From Alphaproteobacteria bacterium (GTDB taxonomy: Bacteria > Pseudomonadota > Alphaproteobacteria > CASFRQ01 > SAAU01), in contig SAAU01000005.1 of the NCBI GenBank assembly GCA_009929265.1, positions 1 to 64,000 on the forward strand: a stretch of DNA of 64,000 nt, in the 5' to 3' direction. Positions 25,063 through 33,519 of this stretch are shown piece by piece (the first letter of the stretch is position 1; each line of letters starts with the position of its first letter). The notes below the pieces were generated by a model, which was not told where the DNA came from, did no database searches, and was given only the letters and a program-made list of their open reading frames with translations. The translations under genes and the position numbers were made by a program.

Positions 25063-26685
25063 ATGGATAGGGACGTTTCTAAAGTAAAAGTCCAATTCTT
25101 TGGATCAAAAGAATTCTTGGATGAATATCACAATTCACTTCAAAAAGATATGCGGGATTTTGTCTTAAAAAGGGTAAAATTTTCTTTGCCTGTTCGGGGA
25201 GGACGTCATTTAGAAGAAGTTCAATCAAAATGGTTGACAACAATTCAAGCAGATGATTTTGATTTTTTTGAAATAAAACCAAGAACAAAAAACTATACGT
25301 TTCGCGTTTATGGGGCGGTTAGTAAAACAACGGCTGAAGAAGGATTTAAGTATTATTTTCTTAAAATCTGCAAAAAACCAAGTCCTCTAAAACAAAATCA
25401 AGATATTCAAAGTTTGCCGCATTTGGTTTCAAAAGAAGAAGTTTTTGAATCCTTTGAAGAGATGGCTTTATCCCAATCAGATCACGACCATCTTTTTAAA
25501 GCGATAGAGGATCAAACAGTTGCGAAACGTTCTATGAATGAAAAACCAAAAGATTCTCTTGAAGAGAAGTTAAAGAAAGAACGGAAAGAAAGAGGTGTGC
25601 ACTCTTCTGGACAAGAAGAAACTAAAGAAGAATTTGTCAAGAGACAAACTTCTCAAATCTTTGAATTTATGGAACTTCAAAAAGAATATGCCTATTTCAA
25701 TAAAAAGGAAGAGCTTTTTACGCAGAAGTTAAAAACAGCTAATTATGCTTCTTTTTCAAGACGAGAAAGCCAAATAAAAGAACGTGAAAAAAACATTCTT
25801 AAAGAAGAGGAAAGAGCCTTAACAAGCAAAAATGAAGAGTTAAAAAAGATAGAGCTTAAAATCAAAGAAAGAAGGACTCTTTATAAAGAAGCGCGTGTTC
25901 AGCTTAAACAAAAAGAGGCTGATCTTTTATCAAGGACTGTTGGAAATCTTCAAAAAATGGAATTTTTCCAAAAATTAAAGGAAAATTCAGCTTTTAAATT
26001 TCTAAAAGAAGGAGCGAATGACACTTCTTGTGCAGAACTTTCAGATGAAAAATTTGGATGTATGCTTTTAGATTCCCTTGGAAAGAACAAAAAAATTTAT
26101 CAAGAAATTGTTGAAGTAGCGCCTTTGCAATTTAAAAAGGAAATAGAAAGTTTCTTTAAAGAACAAAAGAAATTTTTAAATGAAGGAAACTCGAAAAAGC
26201 AAAAAGTGTTGAATCTCGTCACGGTATATAAAAAGCTTTTCTCTGAGAAAAATGATCTTTTTGAAAAATACGGAAATGAACAATATAAAGTAGGTAAAGA
26301 GAAAAGAAGTTTAAGAGAAAGCATTCGGATTAACCGTGATGCCATGCAAGAAGGGATTGAGGGCTGCCAAGGAATAAAGGAAGAGCTTTATCGCCAAAGC
26401 GATTTTATCCTTCAAAAGACAGATGCCAATTTTTTTGCAAACTTCCTCTTTGAAAAAGCCTCTTTATTGGAAGAAAAGATTTCTCATCAATCTTTGGAAC
26501 AAAAGTCATGTTGCGCCTTGAGAGTAAAGGAGGAGGTTTTCCTTCAATTAGCAGAAGATGTGACGACTCTTTCTTCTGATAAATTTATTCAAAAATTTCA
26601 ATCAAAGCTTATTTGTGAACAAGATAAAAAGAGAGAAAATAAAATTAAGAACAACTATTCTGCCATTTTTAGAGAACGTTCTTAA
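25063..26685 (+). CDS. Large coiled-coil protein of unknown function
   Basis: Not recognised. The chosen ATG 25063 is eight bases after AGGA; ATG 25054 would overlap that ribosome site. The 540-residue product has no signal peptide. The N-terminal 110 residues look globular (VKVQFFGSKEFLDEYHN..., FRVYGAVSKTTAEEGFKYYFLKI). Residues about 165-310 are rich in Lys and Glu with heptad spacing, a likely coiled coil, and the C-terminal half is helical with scattered Cys. It is a single gene with its own promoter candidate and terminator. Confidence 0.6.
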   Translation: MDRDVSKVKVQFFGSKEFLDEYHNSLQKDMRDFVLKRVKFSLPVRGGRHLEEVQSKWLTTIQADDFDFFEIKPRTKNYTFRVYGAVSKTTAEEGFKYYFLKICKKPSPLKQNQDIQSLPHLVSKEEVFESFEEMALSQSDHDHLFKAIEDQTVAKRSMNEKPKDSLEEKLKKERKERGVHSSGQEETKEEFVKRQTSQIFEFMELQKEYAYFNKKEELFTQKLKTANYASFSRRESQIKEREKNILKEEERALTSKNEELKKIELKIKERRTLYKEARVQLKQKEADLLSRTVGNLQKMEFFQKLKENSAFKFLKEGANDTSCAELSDEKFGCMLLDSLGKNKKIYQEIVEVAPLQFKKEIESFFKEQKKFLNEGNSKKQKVLNLVTVYKKLFSEKNDLFEKYGNEQYKVGKEKRSLRESIRINRDAMQEGIEGCQGIKEELYRQSDFILQKTDANFFANFLFEKASLLEEKISHQSLEQKSCCALRVKEEVFLQLAEDVTTLSSDKFIQKFQSKLICEQDKKRENKIKNNYSAIFRERS

Positions 26686-26703
26686 TATCTTTGACTCTCA
26701 ACA

Positions 26704-26737
26704 AAAAAAGCGACTTTTAACGAAGCCGCTTTTTTTA
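26704..26737 (+). terminator. Intrinsic terminator after coiled-coil gene
   Basis: AAAAAGCG pairs with CGCTTTTT, followed by further T. It may act for both strands, since the U32 gene converges here. Confidence 0.7.
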
Positions 26738-26755
26738 TGTCTCTTTTTTATAGCG

Positions 26756-29002
26756 TTATATCTTCCTTAAAAGATTCCCCATGAAGGTGTTTTTAAGATC
26801 ATTGCCACCTCGAATTTCTTTTTGAAGGGCTTTGACTTCTTCCTTTGTGTAAGGTTTATAAACAAAATCCATTTCAAAATAGGAGGCAGGAATTTTCTTT
26901 TTAAAGGAGGAGAGGCTATAACTTCTTTTATCAAAAACATAAGTTCGACAGTCTTTGGAAAGAGCCTCAGTTGTTCCTAAATCAACCCATTTTTCTTGGT
27001 GTGAACAAGTATCACAAGCGCCATCTCTAATGCAATTCTCACTGATGAAAAGAGGCACATCCGCATAAAGCACGTTGACCAAAGGCAAAGGTGATTTTTC
27101 AGCTAAAAGCACTCTGTTTTCAAGGGTGTCTTCAAAGGAATAAGCGGCTCTAGATAGGCCTTGCTCCTTTGCAAATTGAAGCGCTTGAGAGTTTAATGTG
27201 TAGAAAAATGGGGATAAAGAAATGTCAATGCCTTTTGTTTTTAAAAACTCAAAATGACCAATGTTTGAAATTTCCCATTTTTTAATGCCAAGGTTGAGGG
27301 CCTCTTTTACCTTTGTATGAAACAAAGAGCTTTTCCGAATAACAGGAGGAAGAGATAGTCTGACTTTCTTCTTTGGCAAAAGCGTTAAGAGTTCTTTTAC
27401 ATCTGTTTTGGCGTCTAAAACGTAAAGGATTTCCTCAAATTCGTCAAAATCCAGAAGGGATATTTTTTCAAAATCATCTGTTTTAATAAGCCATTTTTCC
27501 TCTTGTTCTTTTGGAATAAAAGGGGCCTCTATTTCAGGAAGAGTGCGAGATTCTTGCTCAATCACAATCTGTGAATAAAGCTCTCTTCGAACTTCATTTA
27601 AAAGAGAAACAGGCACGAAAAGGCCCTCCGTATTTGTGAAAGAAAGCTCCCCTAAATTAAAGGCAACATCGCCCGTTTTTGAAAAACTTTTAAGGACGGC
27701 GTCTTTGGTGCGTTCTGGAGATTCTGCTTTTTCAAAAGGACCTTCTTTTTGAACGGAAATACCGGTGGCCTCTGCCAAAAAGCGATTTTTAGAAATTGAA
27801 ATTGAAACGTTAACAGCTGGATTTTCTGCCCAAATTCCTAACCTTGGCTTTTGGTAAGGATAAGAGCCCTTCACCTTTGTGGAGGAGGCTAAATAAACAG
27901 ATGTTCCTTTCGGGATGAAGGGCGCTTTTGGAGGTAAAAGAACCTCTACCAAATTTCCCTTATGGGCTTTATAAACATTCTTTTCGCCAATTTTCATTTT
28001 TTCCAAAGAAAAGCCAAAGGGTTTTTCTCGTCCCGTCAAATCAAGTTGAAGACCGTCATAGCGTTCAATTTCATGGGTGGGTTTGAATTTGAAATATTCG
28101 CGATGTGCCTCTATCACTGTTCCGATAAGAAGGCCGCGATGCCCCACAAAATCCCTATCAATGACATCTTTGTTTTTGCCAAGGAAATGAAGCGTTGTCC
28201 AAGGTCTAGAGAAGATTTGCTTTAGGTTTTCGGCCTTTAACGTGTCAGATTTTCCCTCATCTAACAGATGGCGATAATAATCCGTCACAGCCGCCACATA
28301 AAGCGGGCTTTTCTTTCGGCCTTCAATTTTCAAAGACGTTGCAGGTAGGTTTAAAACTTCTGCTTGTAAGGCCAAATCCTTCATGGAAAAAAGGTGTTTT
28401 CCGTTGAATTCTGATCGACAAGGGTAGGCGCATTTTCCCCTGTTAGCACTTTTCCCAAACTCTAAAGAGGAAAATAAACATTGCCCGCTATAGGAATAGC
28501 AGAGGGCGCCATGGATGAAAACTTCTGTCTCAAGACCAGGGATTTTCGTGATTTCTTTAATCTTGGGAAGGGAGAGCTCTCTTGCTAAAACCACACGCGT
28601 AAAGCCCAAGCTTTTAAGGAACAGAGCACCTTCTTTATTATGAACGGCAAGCTGTGTGCTGGCGTGAAGGTCAAGCTCTGGATAGCGCTCTTTTATGATG
28701 CGGACAACGCCAACATCTTGCACAATGATGCCATCAACGTGAGCGACGGAGCAAATATCCAAAATCTTAAGTAAATTAGAAAGCTCTTCTTCTTGAACAA
28801 GAGTGTTGACCGTCACGTAAATTTTGCGATTTAATGTGTGGGCATAGCCGGTAAAATCTTTAAGCTCGGCTGCTGAAAAATTGGCGGCCGTTGCGCGTGC
28901 TGAAAAGCTTTTAAGCCCGAGATAGACTGCGTCCGCACCATAATAAAGTGCCGCAAGCCCTGATTCAAGATCGCCAGCTGGGGCGAGAAGTTCTTTTTTC
29001 AT
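26756..29002 (-). CDS. Peptidase-U32-family protein, RlhA-like
   Basis: A 748-residue protein. The N-terminal half has the U32 hallmarks: ELLAPAGDLESGLAALYYGADAVYLG, then HGALCYSYSGQCLFSS and SANRGKCAYPCR, whose four Cys hold an iron-sulfur cluster in RNA-hydroxylating members. The long C-terminal part fits the extra domain of RlhA (23S rRNA C2501 hydroxylation) more than the short TrhP. It is about 95 residues longer than E. coli RlhA. A second Cys group lies near the C-terminus (CIRDGACDTC). Start ATG is preceded by AAAGGA. Likely an RNA-modifying enzyme rather than a protease. Confidence 0.85.
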   Translation of the reverse strand: MKKELLAPAGDLESGLAALYYGADAVYLGLKSFSARATAANFSAAELKDFTGYAHTLNRKIYVTVNTLVQEEELSNLLKILDICSVAHVDGIIVQDVGVVRIIKERYPELDLHASTQLAVHNKEGALFLKSLGFTRVVLARELSLPKIKEITKIPGLETEVFIHGALCYSYSGQCLFSSLEFGKSANRGKCAYPCRSEFNGKHLFSMKDLALQAEVLNLPATSLKIEGRKKSPLYVAAVTDYYRHLLDEGKSDTLKAENLKQIFSRPWTTLHFLGKNKDVIDRDFVGHRGLLIGTVIEAHREYFKFKPTHEIERYDGLQLDLTGREKPFGFSLEKMKIGEKNVYKAHKGNLVEVLLPPKAPFIPKGTSVYLASSTKVKGSYPYQKPRLGIWAENPAVNVSISISKNRFLAEATGISVQKEGPFEKAESPERTKDAVLKSFSKTGDVAFNLGELSFTNTEGLFVPVSLLNEVRRELYSQIVIEQESRTLPEIEAPFIPKEQEEKWLIKTDDFEKISLLDFDEFEEILYVLDAKTDVKELLTLLPKKKVRLSLPPVIRKSSLFHTKVKEALNLGIKKWEISNIGHFEFLKTKGIDISLSPFFYTLNSQALQFAKEQGLSRAAYSFEDTLENRVLLAEKSPLPLVNVLYADVPLFISENCIRDGACDTCSHQEKWVDLGTTEALSKDCRTYVFDKRSYSLSSFKKKIPASYFEMDFVYKPYTKEEVKALQKEIRGGNDLKNTFMGNLLRKI

Positions 29003-29115
29003 TGATAAATCCTTTAACTGTTTGCCCTATCATACGAGATATGACGGAAAAAACAATCCTTAAAATGAATACGTAAAAATAAAACAAAAAAAGAGAAGGG
29101 GATGCATTTTTTTAC

Positions 29116-29144
29116 TTGCAAAAAAAAGAAAAGTGATGTAGAAC
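29116..29144 (+). promoter_or_regulatory. Candidate promoter of tRNA-Pro
   Basis: TTGCAA, 17 bases, TAGAAC, ending 17 bases before the tRNA. Confidence 0.35.
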
Positions 29145-29161
29145 CTAAGGACCGTTTAGCG

Positions 29162-29238
29162 CGGGGCGTAGCTCAGTCTGGTAGAGTACCTGCTTTGGGA
29201 GCAGGGTGTCGTAGGTTCAAGTCCTATCGCCCCGACCA
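29162..29238 (+). tRNA. tRNA-Pro, anticodon TGG
   Basis: 77 bases with an acceptor stem CGGGGCG/CGCCCCG (C1-G72 pair as in bacterial tRNA-Pro), a D arm, anticodon stem CCTGC/GCAGG enclosing TTTGGGA, T arm GTAGG/CCTAT-type with TTCAAGT, and encoded CCA. Confidence 0.95.
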
Positions 29239-29242
29239 TAAA

Positions 29243-29275
29243 AAAGACAGTTTTTAACTGCCTTTTTTTTATGCC
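29243..29275. terminator. Bidirectional terminator, tRNA-Pro / DUF4209 gene
   Basis: GACAGTT and AACTGCC form a short stem flanked by A-run and T-run, so it works on both strands. It overlaps the last codons of the convergent DUF4209 gene. Confidence 0.6.
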
Positions 29276-31005
29276 TTCTTTTTTTTGTTTTTCTTAGGGT
29301 GAAGTTCATATGGATACATTATCATCCAATAAATTAATGAAAGGGCTGATATTATATTACAAGAAGAAATAATATTTTCAAAAGGCAACATTCCATGCAT
29401 TAATTCATTGCGAACATTGCAATCATCTGGTCCAAAAAAATATTTTAAATTGATTGAGATATTAGAAGAAATAAGCTTGTTTGCTTCTAATAGATTGATA
29501 AGTCTATTTATTTCTATTATATCTTTATCTTTATCTTTATCAGAAAAATAACTTATTGGATGATGAAGAGAGAGTAAATATCTTAGTGAATTTTCAAAAG
29601 CAGGTATTAAAATATGAGCAGCTTCAAAAAATTCTTTATTTAAGTAATAATATAACCCTTTTGAATATGTTTTTTCATATCCTTCTGGAACAAGAGGATG
29701 ATTTTTTAACATATGAATAAAACTAAAATCATTAAAAAAATGTTCTTGTTTGAAAATATCTAACATCGGTAAAATTACACATCGAAGAATGAAAGAATAG
29801 TGAAAAGAAATAAGCCTTTGTTCAGCAGGTTTATATTTTGAAGTATTTTTTGATTGTCCTTTCTGGTTAATAATTACAGTGGGAAAAAATTCATCCGTAA
29901 GGGCGTCTGTAGAATTTTCTTTGATATATTTTTCACTAATCCATTCCATGTTTTGCTCTAATACAATCATAGCTTCAGAAGTATTTTTGCCTGATATAAG
30001 TTTAAAGCTATTCTTAATGAGTTCAGTGGTATCTATGGGTTCGCTTTTAAAAGTGTGTAGAGTTGTTAATATTTCAGGTTGTAAAGTTTCAATTTCTTTT
30101 TGAAGGTTAAGAATTTCTTTTTTATAGGGGTTCTTCTTTATTTTTCTTAAGCACTCAATAGCATTCTTAAGGAGCAAAACTTTTAATGATGGATCGGAGC
30201 TTTTCGAAGCTATTGTCATATAGTAATCTTTAAATTTCACCCATGTTTCAGACTCTTTTACTGGATCTTTTAATCTTTTTGCGTGAGAAATAATTATTTC
30301 AATGTATATTTGGATATGCCCATAATTTGGGTCTTCAAAATTATTATTTATATAATTTTCAGAACGTTCAATAATCATTTTTGAAATGTTTTTATCTTTG
30401 TCTCCAAAAGATGTTTTATTTGTATGTAATTTATATAGTTCTCTTATAAAAAATTCATTTTCAGGGGTTGGAACAATATTTATCCACTTTTCATAATTTT
30501 CAAACATTAAAGATCGTTCGTTTGAATTATAAGGAAGTGATAATCCTAGGGTAATATATCGGCTAACAATAAGGGCTACAGGAGCATAAAGATTGTGAGT
30601 TAGCATTAATTTTATGTATTGGGCGAAGTAAGAAGCAGCTTTTTCGCCAGCTATCGGGTTATCTTTTTTTAGTTTTTTTGTTAACCATAAAACATCAAAA
30701 ACTCGCGCTAAAATAATTGGATTTTCAGTTAATTTCTCTATTTTTTGAAAAAGAAATTTAGCATCTTTTTCTGTTAAATCAGATAAGTTAAAAGATCTTC
30801 CATTTTTAAATTCAATAAAAGGAGAATATGGCTTAGAAAAATCCACTCTATTTAAATACAAACTCATTATTTTGTACAGTAATTCTAACTCATAGTTTTC
30901 TTTTTCTTCGGTATTTGTATTCCTTAGAGAAAGAAAATGTTGAGAAATATAGAGTTCTAAGCTGTCTTGCTTTTTTAAAGTATCGGATAAGAAATCGTAT
31001 TTCAT
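29269..31005 (-). CDS. DUF4209-type protein with HEPN-like RNxxxHG motif
   Basis: A 578-residue protein. The chosen ATG (31005) follows AAGGAG; longer frames enter the upstream gene. The C-terminal 120 residues (EAAHILIPAFENSLRYLLSL, then NVRNELMHGML at residues about 530-540) show the RNxxxHG motif that defines DUF4209. It also fits the R-x4-H motif of HEPN ribonuclease folds. The rest is helical and Lys/Asn-rich. Base composition is visibly more AT-rich than that of flanking genes and it abuts tRNA-Pro, so horizontal acquisition is likely. HEPN proteins often act in defence or as toxins; no test of that is possible here. Confidence 0.7.
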   Translation of the reverse strand: MKYDFLSDTLKKQDSLELYISQHFLSLRNTNTEEKENYELELLYKIMSLYLNRVDFSKPYSPFIEFKNGRSFNLSDLTEKDAKFLFQKIEKLTENPIILARVFDVLWLTKKLKKDNPIAGEKAASYFAQYIKLMLTHNLYAPVALIVSRYITLGLSLPYNSNERSLMFENYEKWINIVPTPENEFFIRELYKLHTNKTSFGDKDKNISKMIIERSENYINNNFEDPNYGHIQIYIEIIISHAKRLKDPVKESETWVKFKDYYMTIASKSSDPSLKVLLLKNAIECLRKIKKNPYKKEILNLQKEIETLQPEILTTLHTFKSEPIDTTELIKNSFKLISGKNTSEAMIVLEQNMEWISEKYIKENSTDALTDEFFPTVIINQKGQSKNTSKYKPAEQRLISFHYSFILRCVILPMLDIFKQEHFFNDFSFIHMLKNHPLVPEGYEKTYSKGLYYYLNKEFFEAAHILIPAFENSLRYLLSLHHPISYFSDKDKDKDIIEINRLINLLEANKLISSNISINLKYFFGPDDCNVRNELMHGMLPFENIISSCNIISALSLIYWMIMYPYELHPKKNKKKKA

Positions 31006-31015
31006 TTTCTCCTTC

Positions 31016-31705
31016 TTAGGAGGCGTGTTGGGATTTGACGTATTTTTTATAAAAAAGGTCAATCCGGGAGGGTTCTGAAGCCTCAAGCTCTTTTGGTTTA
31101 GAATGATATTCTTCAACCTTTATAATTGGAGGGCATTTCGTGCTTTTTAAGGCATAAGTGCTTTTATCAAAAGGGGTTTCTTTCCCCGCGGCCACAGCGC
31201 TTAAAAAAGTATCATACGTTTTTTTGAAATCAGGCCGCGTTTCATAGAGATAATCTGCAATTTTCTCAACTACCCCCGACATATCTGGCGTAAAAGAACG
31301 ATAGAGGTTGTAAGAAGTCTCTTTTAAAATGGAAAGCTTATTTCTTTGCACATCAACAGTAATGTTTTCAAAAGTGAAAGATTGCTTCTTTGCTTGGAAA
31401 AATATCATCTTAAAAAGAGGATCTTTCATCGCTTCCGTATCCAATTTCCAGTTCGGATATTTAATGTCCTCTACCGGAACTTCGGCCTGAAGGATATAGC
31501 GAGATGTACCTGCTTCGCCCTTGACCTTTGTTTCATTAAATTCCATTTGAGAGTCGATGCCCTCTTGCGTGGAGAAGAAATAAAAGCCAGAGGATTGTCC
31601 GCCTAAGCATTCTCTGTCTGCTGAAAAAGTTTTAGTATCCCTTATGCTTTGAGCCTCTTTGGGGGATAAGAACCTCGTCGATCTTTTTAATAAAATGTTA
31701 TTCAT
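31016..31705 (-). CDS. Uncharacterised 229-residue protein
   Basis: Not recognised. It has no signal peptide or membrane helices. The N-terminal half contains strand-like segments (SSGFYFFSTQEGIDSQMEF, SRYILQAEVPVEDI), and the C-terminal half is helical. The annotated ATG (31705) has no visible ribosome site, only T-rich sequence upstream. The stop lies ten bases before the DUF4209 start, whose AAGGAG falls in the gap, so the two genes probably share a transcript. Its composition is like the chromosome average, unlike the AT-rich gene downstream. Confidence 0.55.
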   Translation of the reverse strand: MNNILLKRSTRFLSPKEAQSIRDTKTFSADRECLGGQSSGFYFFSTQEGIDSQMEFNETKVKGEAGTSRYILQAEVPVEDIKYPNWKLDTEAMKDPLFKMIFFQAKKQSFTFENITVDVQRNKLSILKETSYNLYRSFTPDMSGVVEKIADYLYETRPDFKKTYDTFLSAVAAGKETPFDKSTYALKSTKCPPIIKVEEYHSKPKELEASEPSRIDLFYKKYVKSQHAS

Positions 31706-31764
31706 TAAAAAAAGGTAGCATAATCAAAAGGTGTATTCAATAGGTATGTTTGTTTTAAGGCAAA

Positions 31765-31799
31765 AAAAAGACCCTAAAGCCTGAGCCTTAAGGTCTTTT
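31765..31799 (-). terminator. Terminator after small lipoprotein gene
   Basis: On the minus strand AAAAGACCTTAAGGC pairs with GCTTTAGGGTCTTTT, followed by more T. Confidence 0.8.
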
Positions 31800-31812
31800 G
31801 AAATAAGTAAAC

Positions 31813-31965
31813 TTATTTTCCGCAAGGGCTTACGATTTCTGTGATAGAAAGAACACCAAGCCAGTATTCATTCATACAAACTTTTTTTCCACCAACGTGT
31901 CCACGAACACCACCACAAGCACTTAAAGCTAAGCCTAAAGCTAAAACGAGAGCAATTTTTTTCAT
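31813..31965 (-). CDS. Small lipoprotein (50 residues)
   Basis: ATG 31965 has AAGGA at the right distance. The product has a lipoprotein signal (KKIALVLALGLALSAC, lipobox LSAC), then a short mature part GGVRGHVGGKKVCMNEYW ending in SPCGK, with two Cys that might pair. A longer in-frame extension upstream has no ribosome site and would hide the signal. It is a single gene with its own terminator. Function unknown; such small lipoproteins often coat the outer membrane or respond to stress. Confidence 0.75.
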   Translation of the reverse strand: MKKIALVLALGLALSACGGVRGHVGGKKVCMNEYWLGVLSITEIVSPCGK

Positions 31966-32097
31966 TTTTAATTCCTTATATTTGTTAAATTGGAAACACA
32001 AAAGTATTTTACCTAGATTTTCTTCAAAAATAAAGGAAAAAATAAAAAAATCTCGTATATTTTTCATAAAATTGTCACGTGAAAAAAGAAAAAGATG

Positions 32098-32106
32098 TGC
32101 TAATAT
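32098..32106 (+). promoter_or_regulatory. Candidate extended -10 promoter for DUF2147 gene
   Basis: TGCTAATAT matches the TGn-TATAAT extended -10 form; TTGTCA at 32072 is too far upstream (23 bases) to be an ideal -35. Confidence 0.35.
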
Positions 32107-32146
32107 CCTCTCACGGCTTATTTTTTTATGGAGGGAATTTGAGGAA

Positions 32147-32602
32147 ATGAAAAAAGGGATTTTATTTTTATTTATCTGTTTGTTTTCGATGAGTGCTTTT
32201 GCCAAAGAGCCTATTGAAGGGCTTTGGGTGACGATAGATGATGAAAGCGGAGAGGCTAAAAGTGTTGTTGAAATTTATGCTTATCAAGGACAATATTATG
32301 GCCGAATTGTGGATTTGTTGAAAAACAAAGAGGCACGGGCGACAAGGCTTCCGCATCAACCTAAAATTTTGGGGATGGATATTATTTGGGATTTAAAAAA
32401 GGACGGAAAAACCTTTGAAGATGGGCAAATTTTGGATCCGAAAAAAGGACGCGTTTATGGATGTGAAGTTTGGCGAAAAGGGGAAAATCTGATTGTTCGG
32501 GGTAAAATTGCTTTTTTAGGACGAAACCAAACATGGCTTCCGTATAAAGAAGGAAAGCTTACGGCGCAAAAGGATTTAATTCCGCATAAGCCTGAGATTT
32601 AA
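32147..32602 (+). CDS. DUF2147 periplasmic protein
   Basis: A 151-residue exported protein. ATG 32147 follows GAGG; the frame is open far upstream but without a start signal, and only this start gives the signal peptide (KKGILFLFICLFSMSAFA). The mature part has the DUF2147 pattern: PIEGLWVTIDDESGEAKSVVEIY, YYGRIVDL, LGMDIIWDLKKDG, GQILDPKKGRVYGCEVW and LIVRGKIAFLGRNQTW. This is a lipocalin-like beta-barrel family of unknown ligand, common in Proteobacteria. Confidence 0.85.
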   Translation: MKKGILFLFICLFSMSAFAKEPIEGLWVTIDDESGEAKSVVEIYAYQGQYYGRIVDLLKNKEARATRLPHQPKILGMDIIWDLKKDGKTFEDGQILDPKKGRVYGCEVWRKGENLIVRGKIAFLGRNQTWLPYKEGKLTAQKDLIPHKPEI

Positions 32603-32608
32603 CAACAA

Positions 32609-32645
32609 AAAAAAGGGGGATTTTGCGTTTCCCCCTTTTCTTTTT
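32609..32645. terminator. Bidirectional terminator between convergent genes
   Basis: AAAAGGGGGA pairs with (T)CCCCCTTTT around TTTTGCGTT, with A-run and T-run on both sides. Confidence 0.85.
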
Positions 32646-32658
32646 TTAAAGGTTCATT

Positions 32659-33009
32659 TTATTTTTCAGATTTGTCGTCTTTAACAACCTTTTTTTCGAC
32701 AATTTCTTTTTTGACGATTTTGACAACTTCTTTTGGAGGGCAAAAGAGCACGCCCCCACTTATCGCGGTTTCATTCCAATTTACGATTTTAATCGCATTT
32801 CCGTTGAGTTCTTTTGCGGCTTCTTTAAAATCTTCTGTGCATTCTTGAACGCCATAGCAACTGCCATAGAAAAGGCCGATTTCCTTACATTCTTCTGGTT
32901 TTTCTTCGGCGTAATAAACTTGCATAGGGACGCTTTCTCCCATTTTAAGAGTCGTTTGCGTGCTACATCCTGCAAGGGCAATTAAAGTTAAAGCAAATAG
33001 TTTTTTCAT
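32659..33009 (-). CDS. Lipoprotein, DUF4156-like
   Basis: 116 residues with a lipoprotein signal (KKLFALTLIALAGC). The mature domain reads PEECKEIGLFYGSCYGVQEC then KEAAKELNGNAIKIVNW, close to the pattern of DUF4156 lipoproteins (a Cys-x-x-x-Gly turn and a helix ending in Gly-Asn-Ala/Thr), with further Cys likely in disulfides. The tail is Lys/Glu/Val-rich and probably extended. First of a run of envelope genes on the minus strand; function unknown. Confidence 0.65.
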   Translation of the reverse strand: MKKLFALTLIALAGCSTQTTLKMGESVPMQVYYAEEKPEECKEIGLFYGSCYGVQECTEDFKEAAKELNGNAIKIVNWNETAISGGVLFCPPKEVVKIVKKEIVEKKVVKDDKSEK

Positions 33010-33028
33010 TTTTTCTCTCCTTAAAAAG

Positions 33029-33517
33029 TTATTGAGTTTGTTGTGATGTTAAGTGGGATGAAACGATTCTGTCTCCCTTTTTTATCCCAAGTTTTCGGGC
33101 AATGCCGCCTTTGATTTCAAGCACGCCTTTGACCTTTCCCGTTGAATAAATATACTTTTCGGAAAAAGGTTTTGCCTCGTCATAAATCATAACAATAAAT
33201 CCGTTTTCGTCAAAGAAAATCATATCCAAAGAGATTTTTGTGTTTTTCATCCACATAATCCATTCTTGGGGGTGTTCTTTATAAAAAAGCATACCTTCAT
33301 TTTCTTTTAGATGCTCGCGAAACATCAACCCTTTTTCTGATTTTTCCGGGGTATTTGCAACGTCAACCAAAAAGGCAAAGATTTCCCCTTTTTCTGTTTG
33401 AATTGTCAAAATCTCTGTATAGGGGGAGGCCTTTTTACACCCTCCTGATGAAAGAATAAGAAGGGCCGCAATGAGACACATAACGACTAAAAAAGCATAT
33501 TTTGACCAGCCATACAT
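33029..33517 (-). CDS. DUF192 family exported protein
   Basis: 162 residues with an N-terminal hydrophobic segment ending in SSGGC, so a membrane anchor or lipoprotein. The DUF192 pattern is clear: EKGLMFREHLKENEGMLF, WIMWMKNTKISLDMIFFDENG, then VKGVLEIKGGIARKLGIKKGDRI. This is a small beta-rich periplasmic family with no known reaction. Start: ATG 33517 behind GGAG. It follows the Bax-like gene after two bases, so they form an operon. Confidence 0.88.
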   Translation of the reverse strand: MYGWSKYAFLVVMCLIAALLILSSGGCKKASPYTEILTIQTEKGEIFAFLVDVANTPEKSEKGLMFREHLKENEGMLFYKEHPQEWIMWMKNTKISLDMIFFDENGFIVMIYDEAKPFSEKYIYSTGKVKGVLEIKGGIARKLGIKKGDRIVSSHLTSQQTQ

Positions 33518-33519
33518 TC

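Noticed and set aside
29521-29545. Short ATCTTT tandem repeat
   Set aside because: Only three units, encoding Asp-Lys repeats in the DUF4209 protein; too short to call a regulatory repeat.
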